A stretch of DNA of 41,932 bases, from contig CALUTI010000011.1 of the NCBI GenBank assembly GCA_944323695.1, positions 1-41,932 on the forward strand, written 5' to 3'. Positions 22,865 to 31,223 of the stretch are shown here, piece after piece. This DNA is from Candidatus Gastranaerophilales bacterium. Lineage in GTDB: Bacteria > Cyanobacteriota > Vampirovibrionia > Gastranaerophilales > Gastranaerophilaceae. The notes beneath the pieces were generated by a model. It did no database searches. It saw only the letters and a list, made by a program, of their open reading frames with translations, and was not told where the DNA came from. The position numbers were made by a program, and so were the translations under genes. Position 1 is the first letter of the stretch. Each line of letters opens with the position of its first letter.

Positions 22865-23869
22865 ATGGAAGAAAAGGAAATGCAAGCAGAAGAAAAACAA
22901 GAAATACAACAAAAGGAAAATAAATTATTTAAAAAACCGGTTATTATTACAATTGCAATAATTGGTTTAGCACTATTGGCATATTTTATAGTTGATGTAT
23001 TAACTTATCAATCAACCGATGATGCTTATGTTGAAACAACAACAGTTTCTGTAGCCCCAAAAGTAAGCGGTCAGATTGTTGAAGTTTTAATAAAAGATAA
23101 CCAGAGAGTTAACGAAGGTGATTTGGTTGCACGAATTGATGATACTGATTATAAAATAAAAGTCGACCAAATGACCGCTCAATATGAACGAGCTCTGTTG
23201 AACCAGCAGAATGCAAAAGCAAATTTGAATGCTGCAAATACAAATATAGAAGTTGCCAAAAAGGATTTGGAAAGATATCAAAATTTATATGAGGCCGGTG
23301 CGGTTTCAAAACAAACACTTGATGCTGCGCAGGCAAAATATGACAGTTCAAGAGCACAACAGGTAACAGCTGAACAGTCAATATTTTCAAAAGATGACAG
23401 CAAGGTTGCCGATGCAGATTTAAAAGTTTTAAAAGCGCAAAAAGATCAGGCAGAAGTTAATCTTTCTTATACAAATATTTATGCACCCCAATCCGGAACA
23501 GTAGCCTCAAGAAGAGTTGAAAAAGGTATGTATGTTCAAATAGGTACACCATTATTTACTATTGTTCCTGATGATATATGGGTTGTTGCAAACTTTAAAG
23601 AAAATCAACTTCGTCACATGAAGCCGGGACAACCGGTTGATATCAAGGTAGACACCTATCCGAATAAAGTATTTAAAGGGAAAGTTGACAGTATCCAAAG
23701 AAGTTCAGGTGCAAAAGCAAGTTTATTCCCGCCTGAAAATGCTGTAGGGTCTTTCGTTAAGATTGTTCAAAGGGTTCCTGTGAAAATTATTTTTACTGAA
23801 GAAATTGATCCTGAACAATATAATGTAGTTCCCGGTATGTCAGTTGTTCCTAAAGTAAAAATAAGATAA
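22865..23869 (+). CDS. emrA: EmrA/HlyD-type membrane fusion protein, 334 aa
   Basis: Periplasmic adaptor linking inner-membrane EmrB pumps to a TolC channel. Acidic/Gln-rich cytoplasmic stub (1-24), one membrane anchor (about 25-48), then STDDAYVETTTVSVAPKVSG, the usual start of the lipoyl half-motif, a long coiled-coil hairpin (about 95-195), second lipoyl half IYAPQSGTVASRRVEKGMYV, and a beta-barrel domain ending VVPGMSVVPKVKIR. AGAGGT lies 5-6 nt before the ATG. A strong hairpin separates it from emrB. Confidence 0.92.
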   Translation: MEEKEMQAEEKQEIQQKENKLFKKPVIITIAIIGLALLAYFIVDVLTYQSTDDAYVETTTVSVAPKVSGQIVEVLIKDNQRVNEGDLVARIDDTDYKIKVDQMTAQYERALLNQQNAKANLNAANTNIEVAKKDLERYQNLYEAGAVSKQTLDAAQAKYDSSRAQQVTAEQSIFSKDDSKVADADLKVLKAQKDQAEVNLSYTNIYAPQSGTVASRRVEKGMYVQIGTPLFTIVPDDIWVVANFKENQLRHMKPGQPVDIKVDTYPNKVFKGKVDSIQRSSGAKASLFPPENAVGSFVKIVQRVPVKIIFTEEIDPEQYNVVPGMSVVPKVKIR

Positions 23870-23883
23870 GAGTAGTTTTGCAA

Positions 23884-23905
23884 TAAGCCGGCTTTAGCCG
23901 GCTTA
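23884..23905 (+). promoter_or_regulatory. Intercistronic hairpin between emrA and emrB
   Basis: TAAGCCGGCT and AGCCGGCTTA form a 10-bp stem with a 2-nt loop, directly followed by the emrB ribosome site AAGGGGAG. There is no T-run, so it is not an intrinsic terminator. It may stall decay or set the adaptor-to-pump ratio, or block initiation. Confidence 0.5.
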
Positions 23906-23915
23906 AGGGGAGAAA

Positions 23916-25499
23916 ATGTCAGAAGCAGTTACCCAGGAAACAGAATGGAAACCATCGAGAAGTCCTTGGTTTATAATAATGCCGGTTATGCTTGCAACGT
24001 TTATGTATGCACTTGATGAAACCGTTGCAAACGTAGCGTTGCCTCATATTGCGGGAAGTTATTCGGTCAGTAATCAGGAATCAATATGGGTTTTGACAAG
24101 CTACTTAATGGCAAGCAGTATTGTAATTCCTATGGTAGATTTCTTCTGCAAATTTTTAGGAAGAAAAAATTTCTTTATGCTCGGCGTTTTTATTTTCACC
24201 GTTGCTTCATTTTTATGCGGAGTTTCAAACTCAATAGGAATGATAGTAATATCTCGTGCATTGCAAGGGATTGGCGGCGGATGTTTAATGCCTATGGCTC
24301 AGGCAATAACGATGGAAAGCTTTACAGGTGAAGCAAGAAACAAAGCTATGTCTGTTTTCGGTTTGGTTGTTGTTGTGGCACCTATTTTGGGTCCGGTTAT
24401 GGGCGGCTGGATTACGGAAAATTGGTCCTGGCCGTATATTTTCTTTATAAACGTACCATTTGGCTTTTTATGTATTGCGTTAGCAAAAAAATATCTTGAA
24501 GATCCTCCGTATGCGAGACGTCAAAAAAATACCCACCTTGATAAATTTGGATTTTTATGGCTTTGCGTATGGCTTATACCATTGCAGATAGTATTTGATA
24601 AAGGTAATGATGCGGATTGGTTTAATGCGCCATGGGTTTGCTGGTTTAGTGCAGTTGCTTTAATCGGGGCTATTTTATTCTTTGTTTCTCAGGTAAAAGG
24701 TAAAAAGCCAATGGTTAAACTGGATGTGCTTAAGGATTCAAATTATCTTTGCGGTACCATAATGTTAATATTGTTAAATGCTGTTTTATTGGCATCACTT
24801 GCTATATTGCCTCAAATGCTTCAGAATATGCTGGGTTATGATGCATTTACAAGCGGTGTTGCAATTATGCCGCGAGGTGTCGGGGCATTTACGGCTTTAA
24901 TAATCTTTGGAACATTAGGTGGCAGGTTTACTTATAGAACGTATGGTCTGGTAGGTTTATTCTGTTTAGGTCTTGGCGGATGGATGCTTGGTAATTTGAA
25001 TTTACAAATTAGTATGATGAATATTGTAATTCCGAATATCGTTTTTGGGTTTGGTCTTGTATTTACAATGATGCCTATTACAACGTTATCTTGTATTACA
25101 TTACGAAATGATCAGATGACAAACGCATCCGGTCTTCAAAATCTTTTAAAAACAATAGGGGGTGCAATCGGTACATCACTTGTTGCAACAATGCTTTCAA
25201 GATTTTCACAAGTCCATCAGAACGGTTTAGTAAAATCTTTAATAGATACAAATTCGGTTTTTGTTGAAAGAATTAACAGCTATGCAGGTTCATTTATCTC
25301 AATGGCAGGTGATAGCATGAATGCAACTTATATGGCAGGTAAAATGCTTTATAATCAGTTAATTCAACAGTCAACTTTGTGTGCTTATATGACGACTTTT
25401 AAAGTTTTCGCAATCGCATGTTTTATTTTAATTCCGTTTATGTTTATATTAAAAAGTGAAAAACATGCAGCCGTGAAGGTAGAAAATAATGCCGATTGA
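23916..25499 (+). CDS. emrB: EmrB-type MFS drug transporter (DHA2), copy 1, 527 aa
   Basis: Fourteen-helix proton-driven exporter. First-helix motif LDETVANVALPHIAGSYSVS, with the charged Asp in the pore, then loop motif KFLGRKNFFM, motif C in GPVMGGWITENWSWPYIFFINVPFG, and RSLQGIGGG-like RALQGIGGGCLMPMAQAI. The last third has NDQMTNASGLQNLLKTIGGA. It overlaps its paralogue by 11 bp, so they are co-translated. Compared with copy 2 the TM1 motif has Glu after Asp (DET rather than DGT). Substrates unknown. Confidence 0.93.
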   Translation: MSEAVTQETEWKPSRSPWFIIMPVMLATFMYALDETVANVALPHIAGSYSVSNQESIWVLTSYLMASSIVIPMVDFFCKFLGRKNFFMLGVFIFTVASFLCGVSNSIGMIVISRALQGIGGGCLMPMAQAITMESFTGEARNKAMSVFGLVVVVAPILGPVMGGWITENWSWPYIFFINVPFGFLCIALAKKYLEDPPYARRQKNTHLDKFGFLWLCVWLIPLQIVFDKGNDADWFNAPWVCWFSAVALIGAILFFVSQVKGKKPMVKLDVLKDSNYLCGTIMLILLNAVLLASLAILPQMLQNMLGYDAFTSGVAIMPRGVGAFTALIIFGTLGGRFTYRTYGLVGLFCLGLGGWMLGNLNLQISMMNIVIPNIVFGFGLVFTMMPITTLSCITLRNDQMTNASGLQNLLKTIGGAIGTSLVATMLSRFSQVHQNGLVKSLIDTNSVFVERINSYAGSFISMAGDSMNATYMAGKMLYNQLIQQSTLCAYMTTFKVFAIACFILIPFMFILKSEKHAAVKVENNAD

Positions 25500-27078
25500 A
25501 GAAACACAAGAAGAAGCTCAATATTATCCTAAAAACCCCTGGCTGACAGCATCGGCTGTTTTGCTGGCAGTCTTTATATTTGTTCTTGACGGGACAATTG
25601 CAAACGTGGCATTACCGCATATGGCAGGGAGTTTTTCAGTTACGCGTGATGAATCAATTTGGATTTTGACAAGTTATTTGATTGCAAGCGGTATTGTAAT
25701 TCCGGCAGTTGATTGGTTCAGTAAAGTTTTTGGACGCAAAAACTTTTTTATAATAAGTATTCTCTTATTTACCATTGCTTCTTTATTATGCGGGCTTGCA
25801 AATTCATTGCTTACAATGGTTTTGGCAAGAGTTTTGCAAGGTTTTGGCGGCGGTGGAATTGTACCTATTTCTCAAGCCATAATGCTTGAAAGCTTTCCGA
25901 AGAAAGAACGTCCGAAAGCAATGGCTGTTTTTGGTATGGGGATAATTATTGCACCTATCATAGGTCCTGTTCTTGGCGGTTGGATTACTGATAACTGGAC
26001 ATGGCCGTGGATTTACTTTATAAATGTACCTTTTGGCTGTGTCGCGGCAATTATGTGTAAAAAAATACTTGTTGACCCGCCTTATGCCAGACGGCAAAAG
26101 GGTGTAAAAATTGACGCTCTCGGTTTTTTCCTTTTAACTATTTGGATAATGTGTTTGCAGATAGTTCTTGATAAAGGTAACAATGCGGACTGGTTTAATG
26201 CGCCATGGGTTTGCTGGATGTTTTCAATATCCTGTATTGCCGGAATAGGATTTTTCATATCACAAATTGTTCGTAAAGAAACTTTAATAGATTTGAGTGT
26301 GTTTAAGGATATGAATTTTCTTGCGGGAACGGCAATTCAGGTTGTAATTCAAGCGGTTTTATATGCATCAATTGCCATTTTGCCGCAGTTTTTGCAAAGT
26401 ATGATGGGCTACACTGCATTTTTGAGCGGATATTCAATGATGCCGCGAGGTTTGGGAAGTTTACTATCTATGGTAATTGTCGCAAATATTTCCAATAAAA
26501 TCAGCAACCGGTTGATGGTTGTAATCGGGTTATCTTTGATTGGTACCGGCGGTCTTGTTTTGGGATTTTTGAATTTACAGATTGCAAGTATTAATATTAT
26601 GATACCGAACTTTATGATGGGTATGGGTATGGGACTTGCCATGATTCCTATTATTAACCTTTCTGTAGATACCTTGAGAAATGATCAGATGACAAACGCA
26701 TCAGGTATTCAAAACCTTTTAAAAACAATCGGCGGCGCAATCGGTACATCACTTGTTGCAACAATGCTTTCAAGGTTTGCACAAATTCACCAGTATATGC
26801 TGGTAGGAAAACTTTCTGAGTTAAATGGTGTTTATATGGAAAGATTACAAACCATGGCGGCAACATTTTCTCAGTATACGGAATTGTCGGTCGGAACATA
26901 TATGGCGCAAACTAATTTATACCGGCAATTAGTCCAACAATCAACGCTCTGGGCATTTATTGATTCTTTCAGAATTTTTGGTTTGCTTTGTTTTATAATT
27001 ATTCCGCTTTTGTTATTTATTAAATCAAATAAATCTCTATATGACAAAAATGACAAGCCGTCTATGCCAATGCATTAA
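25489..27078 (+). CDS. emrB: EmrB-type MFS drug transporter (DHA2), copy 2, 529 aa
   Basis: Tandem paralogue of copy 1 with the same architecture: LDGTIANVALPHMAGSFSVT in TM1, KVFGRKNFF loop, GPVLGGWITDNWTWPWIYFI motif C, and NDQMTNASGIQNLLKTIGGA. The two proteins align end to end. At 26737-26774 a 38-nt stretch is identical to 25164-25201 in copy 1, a sign of gene conversion or strong constraint. A ribosome site GAAGG lies inside copy 1. The pair may form a heteromeric or two-specificity pump sharing EmrA. The prepilin promoter starts 8 bp after its stop. Confidence 0.93.
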   Translation: MPIEETQEEAQYYPKNPWLTASAVLLAVFIFVLDGTIANVALPHMAGSFSVTRDESIWILTSYLIASGIVIPAVDWFSKVFGRKNFFIISILLFTIASLLCGLANSLLTMVLARVLQGFGGGGIVPISQAIMLESFPKKERPKAMAVFGMGIIIAPIIGPVLGGWITDNWTWPWIYFINVPFGCVAAIMCKKILVDPPYARRQKGVKIDALGFFLLTIWIMCLQIVLDKGNNADWFNAPWVCWMFSISCIAGIGFFISQIVRKETLIDLSVFKDMNFLAGTAIQVVIQAVLYASIAILPQFLQSMMGYTAFLSGYSMMPRGLGSLLSMVIVANISNKISNRLMVVIGLSLIGTGGLVLGFLNLQIASINIMIPNFMMGMGMGLAMIPIINLSVDTLRNDQMTNASGIQNLLKTIGGAIGTSLVATMLSRFAQIHQYMLVGKLSELNGVYMERLQTMAATFSQYTELSVGTYMAQTNLYRQLVQQSTLWAFIDSFRIFGLLCFIIIPLLLFIKSNKSLYDKNDKPSMPMH

Positions 27079-27085
27079 AAATTTC

Positions 27086-27114
27086 TTGTCAAAAATAAAA
27101 AAATTTGTTAAAAT
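27086..27114 (+). promoter_or_regulatory. Promoter of the prepilin gene
   Basis: TTGTCA (27086-27091), 17-nt spacer, TAAAAT (27109-27114), followed by ribosome site AAGGAG and ATG at 27141. Spacer and -10 are identical to the left-edge copy. Confidence 0.7.
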
Positions 27115-27320
27115 AAAACAAAAAATAAGGAGAAAAGCTTATGGAAAAAATGAAAAAATTCAGAAACGGGGGGGGGCGTCTCCTCTAAATAGAAATAGCA
27201 AGGGTTTTGAGAAAGCCGCAAGGGGAATATGTCTTTTCGACGACGCTCTCACCTCCGGCTCCGCTATGGTCTCAAAGACATATTCCCCTTCTGGGATGTA
27301 TGGAGTTGGAGAACAGCTTA
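27092..27320. repeat. Right copy of a long inverted repeat (partner 1-305)
   Basis: Matches the reverse complement of 1-305 apart from a missing 75 bp, one substitution and one base less in the G tract (9 versus 10). It spans the promoter, ribosome site and first part of the prepilin leader. Confidence 0.9.
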
Positions 27321-28159
27321 TTAAATGTCAAAAAGGTATTTGTCATCCTGAACTTGTTTCAGGATCTCATAAAGAGATTACGAACCGAGTTCGGAATGAC
27401 AAAAAAGTTAAAGCTGCATTTACTTTAGCAGAGGTATTGATAACGTTAGGAATAATCGGAGTTGTGGCGGCAATGACTATTCCTACATTAATAAGTAATT
27501 ATCAAAAAAAGATTACTGTTACAAAATTAAAGCAAACTTATTCAATTTTGTCACAGGCTTTGAAAATGGCTCAGGCTGAACATGGCGATCCAAATACATG
27601 GAGTATTGCAGGTGTAAAGGGTTCCTCTGCTTTGGATGAAGGTAAGCGTGAAGAAATTGTTACTAACTTTATGGCTACATATATTCATCCTTATATTAAA
27701 GTGGTAAAAGATTACGGGTATAAGTCATATCCGGAGCATGGTTATGACGGTCCTAATTTTCCTGATGGAGGTTTAGTGAGCTCAGAGCAAAATACTAAAG
27801 GTGATGCATTTGTTCTTCAAAACGGTGTGTGGGTTATGGGTTTAATTAGTACTACGGGTTGTTTAAGACCTGCCCCTGATAATCCGGATGTGTGTTTGGA
27901 GCGTAATTTTGACAATGTTTTATTTGTAACTGATGTAAATGGAGCGGATACACCGCCGAATGCTTTTGGCAAAGATTTATTTTATATATTTTTCGACAAT
28001 TCAAAACCCTCTGTAACAATGGTATCCGGAACAGGTTTAACCAGAGATGATTATATGGAAAGATGTGAGCAGGGTGGCTCATCAGTTAGTTCAGTCCATT
28101 GTGGTGCTGTGATATTTTTGGACGGTTTTGAAATCAAAGACGATTACCCATGGCTTTAA
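27141..28159 (+). CDS. Type IV/II pseudopilin-like prepilin with a 93-codon leader; currently out of frame at a G9 tract
   Basis: The body begins at the cleavage motif KAAFTLAEVLITLGIIGVVA, with Phe at +1 and Glu at +5, followed by the typical hydrophobic helix; the mature protein would be 246 aa from 27419. Upstream, ATG 27141 with AAGGAG gives MEKMKKFRNGGGRLL then a stop, because the tract at 27168-27176 has nine G residues. Adding one G makes 27141-27418 exactly 93 codons and joins the ATG to the prepilin. So the gene as sequenced is OFF, or relies on slippage; another in-frame start (27041) lies inside emrB without a ribosome site. The leader holds two palindromic repeats. An assembly error in the homopolymer cannot be excluded. 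Confidence 0.75.
27220..27290. repeat. Palindromic element with 17-bp perfect arms, short-loop version
   Basis: AAGGGGAATATGTCTTT (27220-27236) and its exact reverse complement (27274-27290), 37-nt GC-rich loop. The element is translated in frame within the prepilin leader, and the left-edge copy has the same arms around 112 nt. Confidence 0.8.
27345..27365 (+). repeat. 21-nt hairpin repeat, family member 1
   Basis: ATCCTGAA, loop CTTGT, TTCAGGAT. Same 8-bp stem and 5-nt loop design as 32068-32088 on the other strand, with matching flanks (GTC before, CTC/CTA after). It lies inside the prepilin leader and is translated HPELVSG in the prepilin frame. Confidence 0.75.
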
Positions 28160-29070
28160 GCTCTCGGGTGGGCTTCGTTATAGACTTCCTTCATGTGCTG
28201 CATAGAAACATGTGTATAAATTTGTGTGTTGGAAATGCTGGCATGACCGAGAAGTTCTTGTACAACACGTAAATCTGCACCGTTTTCTATCAGGTGTGTT
28301 GCAAAGCTATGCCTGAAAACGTGTGGAGTAACCTTTTTGGGCAGCTCGATTTTTTCAACAATTTCATTGATAACATTACGGATTGTTCGGGGCTGAAGTC
28401 TGTAACCTGTATTGTTTATGAATACAGGCGAACTTTCCGTTGGTTCTTCCACCCTGTAACCTTTTGGAATAAGCATACGGGCAGATGTTATGTATCTTTC
28501 AAGATAAGTTTTTGCACGGTCTGTTACAAGAATAATCCTTTCTTTGGCACCTTTTCCGAAAACTCTTATTTCATTGTTTTCCAGATTTAAATCCCCAAAA
28601 TTCAATCCGCTGAGTTCTGATACACGCATGCCGGTTGCCCATAAAAGTTCTAAAATCGCACGATTTCTGAAGCCGGAAGGGGTATCAATTTTTACGTTAT
28701 TAATAATTTTTTCGATTTCGTCAGGTGTGAGAAATTTTGGTAAAGATTTGGGACGCTTTGGGGAGTTCAAATTCATTGCCGGATTTGAATTAACTTTTCT
28801 TTCTCTGTATAAGAATTTGTAAAATGTTCTGATTGATGCAATCTTTCGGGCGATAGTTGTTTTTTTGTAATTGAATTTTTGAATAAAATGCAGGTAATCC
28901 CGAACCTTGGAAAAGTTTACATCTTCGCATGAAGTGTCATCCATCCAGACAAGAAAACTTAAAACATCGGAACAGTAAGCTTTTGCCGTATGCTCGGAAA
29001 AGTTTTTTTCAACTAAAATATATGATTTGAAATCTTCTAAATCCTGCTTTGAATTTGCGTTTAAACCCAT
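28156..29070 (-). CDS. Tyrosine recombinase XerC/XerD, 304 aa
   Basis: Site-specific recombinase that resolves chromosome dimers or acts on related sites. N-terminal SAM-like DNA-binding domain (about 1-95) and catalytic domain with Arg149 (TGMRVSEL), Lys173 (KGAKER), His250 and Arg253 (HVFRHSF), His276 (LGHAS) and nucleophile Tyr285 (IYTHVS). All six residues are intact. Length and the lack of neighbouring integrase partners favour the housekeeping Xer type, though I cannot tell XerC from XerD. Its stop overlaps the convergent prepilin stop by 4 bp. Confidence 0.9.
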   Translation of the reverse strand: MGLNANSKQDLEDFKSYILVEKNFSEHTAKAYCSDVLSFLVWMDDTSCEDVNFSKVRDYLHFIQKFNYKKTTIARKIASIRTFYKFLYRERKVNSNPAMNLNSPKRPKSLPKFLTPDEIEKIINNVKIDTPSGFRNRAILELLWATGMRVSELSGLNFGDLNLENNEIRVFGKGAKERIILVTDRAKTYLERYITSARMLIPKGYRVEEPTESSPVFINNTGYRLQPRTIRNVINEIVEKIELPKKVTPHVFRHSFATHLIENGADLRVVQELLGHASISNTQIYTHVSMQHMKEVYNEAHPRA

Positions 29071-29152
29071 CCATTCACCGTATTGCTTTTTTATAATATA
29101 TATTATACAATATATTTAGAATATTTAGAATAGTTAAAAATCAGGAGATAAT

Positions 29153-30967
29153 ATGAGTTGTAAAAAGTTATTAGTATCAGCAATGGTTCTTACAGGTATT
29201 ATGTGTGCTTCTACTGCGTTTGCTGCTAATTTGGAAGCTAAAGTTGAAAAAAATAAGGTTTCCCAAAAATATCCGGAAATCAGTAAAATGATTGAATATA
29301 ACAATTATTCACAGGCTGATGCGGCTTTGAACAACCTTTTAAAACAAAATCCTAATAATATTGATGCTCAAGCTCTGCAAATTATTTCTATGGCAAAACA
29401 ATATAAACTTGCTCCGGCTCAGGCTGAGCTTGATAAACTAATGAAAAACAACTCTAAAAATGCAGATCTTCATTATGCTCAGGGTTTAATTTATATGCTC
29501 AGACAAACTTCTTCTGATGTTGAATATATTAGAAATGCAAGAAACCTTACAACAAACGCAATTAAAGAATTTGTTAATGCTGTTAACTTAAACAACAATC
29601 ATTTTGAAGCATATAATGCAATGGGTGTTGCCACATTAAAACTCGGCAATAAAAAAGACGCCGAAGAATTATTCAAAGTAGCTTTACAAATCAAACCGGA
29701 TTTTGCACCTGCTTATGATAACCTTGGTACACTTGCAATGATGGATAACAGACTTGATGATGCTGAAAAATATTTTCAACAATCATTAAAATATAACTCT
29801 CATAACCCGACATCAATGTATCATATGGCACAGGTTGAAGCAAGAAGAAAAAATTATTCTTCTGCATTAACATGGATTAACCACTCAATCCATATTAATC
29901 CAAATTCTTCACCTGCATTGAATTTACAGGGTGAATTGTATTTAAGACAGGGTAATCAGGCTGCTGCTATCAATTCGTTTAAAAAAGCAGTTGCCGTAAA
30001 ACCTGAAAACTCACGTCCTTATATCAACCTTGCAGGTGTTTATGAACGCAGAGCGGATTCAGAATTTGCTATGGAGCAGTTAAAGACCGCAATTGTAATT
30101 AATCCGAATTATAAAGACGGTATTTATAGAGTTGCTAATATGTCTTTGGAAACAAAGAAATATGATCAGGCACTTGAATATTATGCAAAATTGTTAGGTG
30201 ATGAAACTTATAACGATGACGCAATAATCGGACTTGCCAATACATATTATGAAATGGCAAAAGATACTGCTGACAGCGAATCTTATACAACAAACAAAGA
30301 TGTTTATTTGGCTTATGATTACGTAAACAAAGCTATTGAAAAAACACCGGATGATTTGAAATTGCATCTTGCAAAAATTAAACTTGCAAGAATTACACAT
30401 CAGGTTCCGATGTCAACAGAAAGCTTGAACTATATTATTCAATCTGCAAGTAACAGTTTGATGGATACTGTAATCAAAGGTGAAGCATATTTGGCTCTTG
30501 GCAGAGAAAAAGACGCTGTTTATACTTTTGAAAATGCAATTAATTTCTCAAAAACTACAGATGATTATTTGTATTTGTCAGAAATTCTTTTGCATAACAA
30601 ACAATTCAGAACTGCAAGAACTGCATTGGAAAAGGTTTTGCAGCAGGATCCGGATAACGTTGTTGCTAAAAATGGTATAGATTATATTAATCTTTGCGAA
30701 ATTAAATCAAATGAATTTTTGGATGTTGCAAGAAGACAATTTAAAGAAGAAAATTACGCGTCAACAATTGAATATTGCAACCGCGCAATTGACTTCTTCC
30801 ACAATTCTGCAGAGATTGCAAAATTAAAAGCAATGGCTTATGAAGCTGAAAAGAATTATCAGGGTGCTGTTAAATATTATAACCAGTACTTATCTTATAA
30901 CCCAAATGCAGCGGATAAAGGTACTGTAACCAGAAAAATTAACAAATACAAGAAAAAAATTAAATAA
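29153..30967 (+). CDS. Exported TPR-repeat protein, 604 aa
   Basis: Signal peptide KKLLVSAMVLTGIMCASTAF (cut near residue 24), then about a dozen or more tandem tetratricopeptide repeats filling the rest, for example FEAYNAMGVATLKLGNKKDA, FAPAYDNLGTLAMMDNRLDD and SRPYINLAGVYERRADSEFA. It ends in a basic tail (NKYKKKIK). The secretion signal and TPR scaffold suggest a periplasmic assembly platform. Ribosome site AGGAG. It is followed 4 bp later by an 83-aa gene and then engB, forming an operon. Between it and xerC is a 16-bp palindrome (29092-29107) with TATAAT on each strand. Confidence 0.85.
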   Translation: MSCKKLLVSAMVLTGIMCASTAFAANLEAKVEKNKVSQKYPEISKMIEYNNYSQADAALNNLLKQNPNNIDAQALQIISMAKQYKLAPAQAELDKLMKNNSKNADLHYAQGLIYMLRQTSSDVEYIRNARNLTTNAIKEFVNAVNLNNNHFEAYNAMGVATLKLGNKKDAEELFKVALQIKPDFAPAYDNLGTLAMMDNRLDDAEKYFQQSLKYNSHNPTSMYHMAQVEARRKNYSSALTWINHSIHINPNSSPALNLQGELYLRQGNQAAAINSFKKAVAVKPENSRPYINLAGVYERRADSEFAMEQLKTAIVINPNYKDGIYRVANMSLETKKYDQALEYYAKLLGDETYNDDAIIGLANTYYEMAKDTADSESYTTNKDVYLAYDYVNKAIEKTPDDLKLHLAKIKLARITHQVPMSTESLNYIIQSASNSLMDTVIKGEAYLALGREKDAVYTFENAINFSKTTDDYLYLSEILLHNKQFRTARTALEKVLQQDPDNVVAKNGIDYINLCEIKSNEFLDVARRQFKEENYASTIEYCNRAIDFFHNSAEIAKLKAMAYEAEKNYQGAVKYYNQYLSYNPNAADKGTVTRKINKYKKKIK

Positions 30968-30971
30968 CTGA

Positions 30972-31223
30972 ATGCAAAAATTTGATATACGAAAAACATT
31001 TGAAATATTTTTGAGAGAGCCTCTAAGTGTCCTAACTGAGGGGCTTTTTCAGATTGTAAATATTAAGACAAATATTTTTAGCAATAAACCCTCTGTAAAT
31101 ATTGATATTGTAAATAAAAAGACACAGATTACAGTTGTAGACAGTGATAATATGTACAATTTATTTCAAACGGTTTTGTATAAACGCAGATTAAAAGAAC
31201 AAAAGGAAAAAGCACTCAAATGA
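30972..31223 (+). CDS. Unrecognised basic protein, 83 aa
   Basis: It starts 4 bp after the TPR gene stop without its own ribosome site, and its stop overlaps the engB start (ATGA), so it is translated by coupling on both sides. Sequence: QKFDIRKTFEIFLREPLSVL then a beta-like stretch (NIDIVNKKTQITVVDS) and a basic helix (LYKRRLKEQKEKALK). No known domain. Its position suggests a link with ribosome assembly or the TPR protein, but that is a guess from order only. Confidence 0.65.
   Translation: MQKFDIRKTFEIFLREPLSVLTEGLFQIVNIKTNIFSNKPSVNIDIVNKKTQITVVDSDNMYNLFQTVLYKRRLKEQKEKALK

Noticed and set aside
27041-27140. In-frame start for the prepilin inside the emrB 3' end
   Set aside because: No ribosome site, coding overlap with emrB in another frame, and the ATG at 27141 has a proper promoter and SD; the G-tract explanation fits better.
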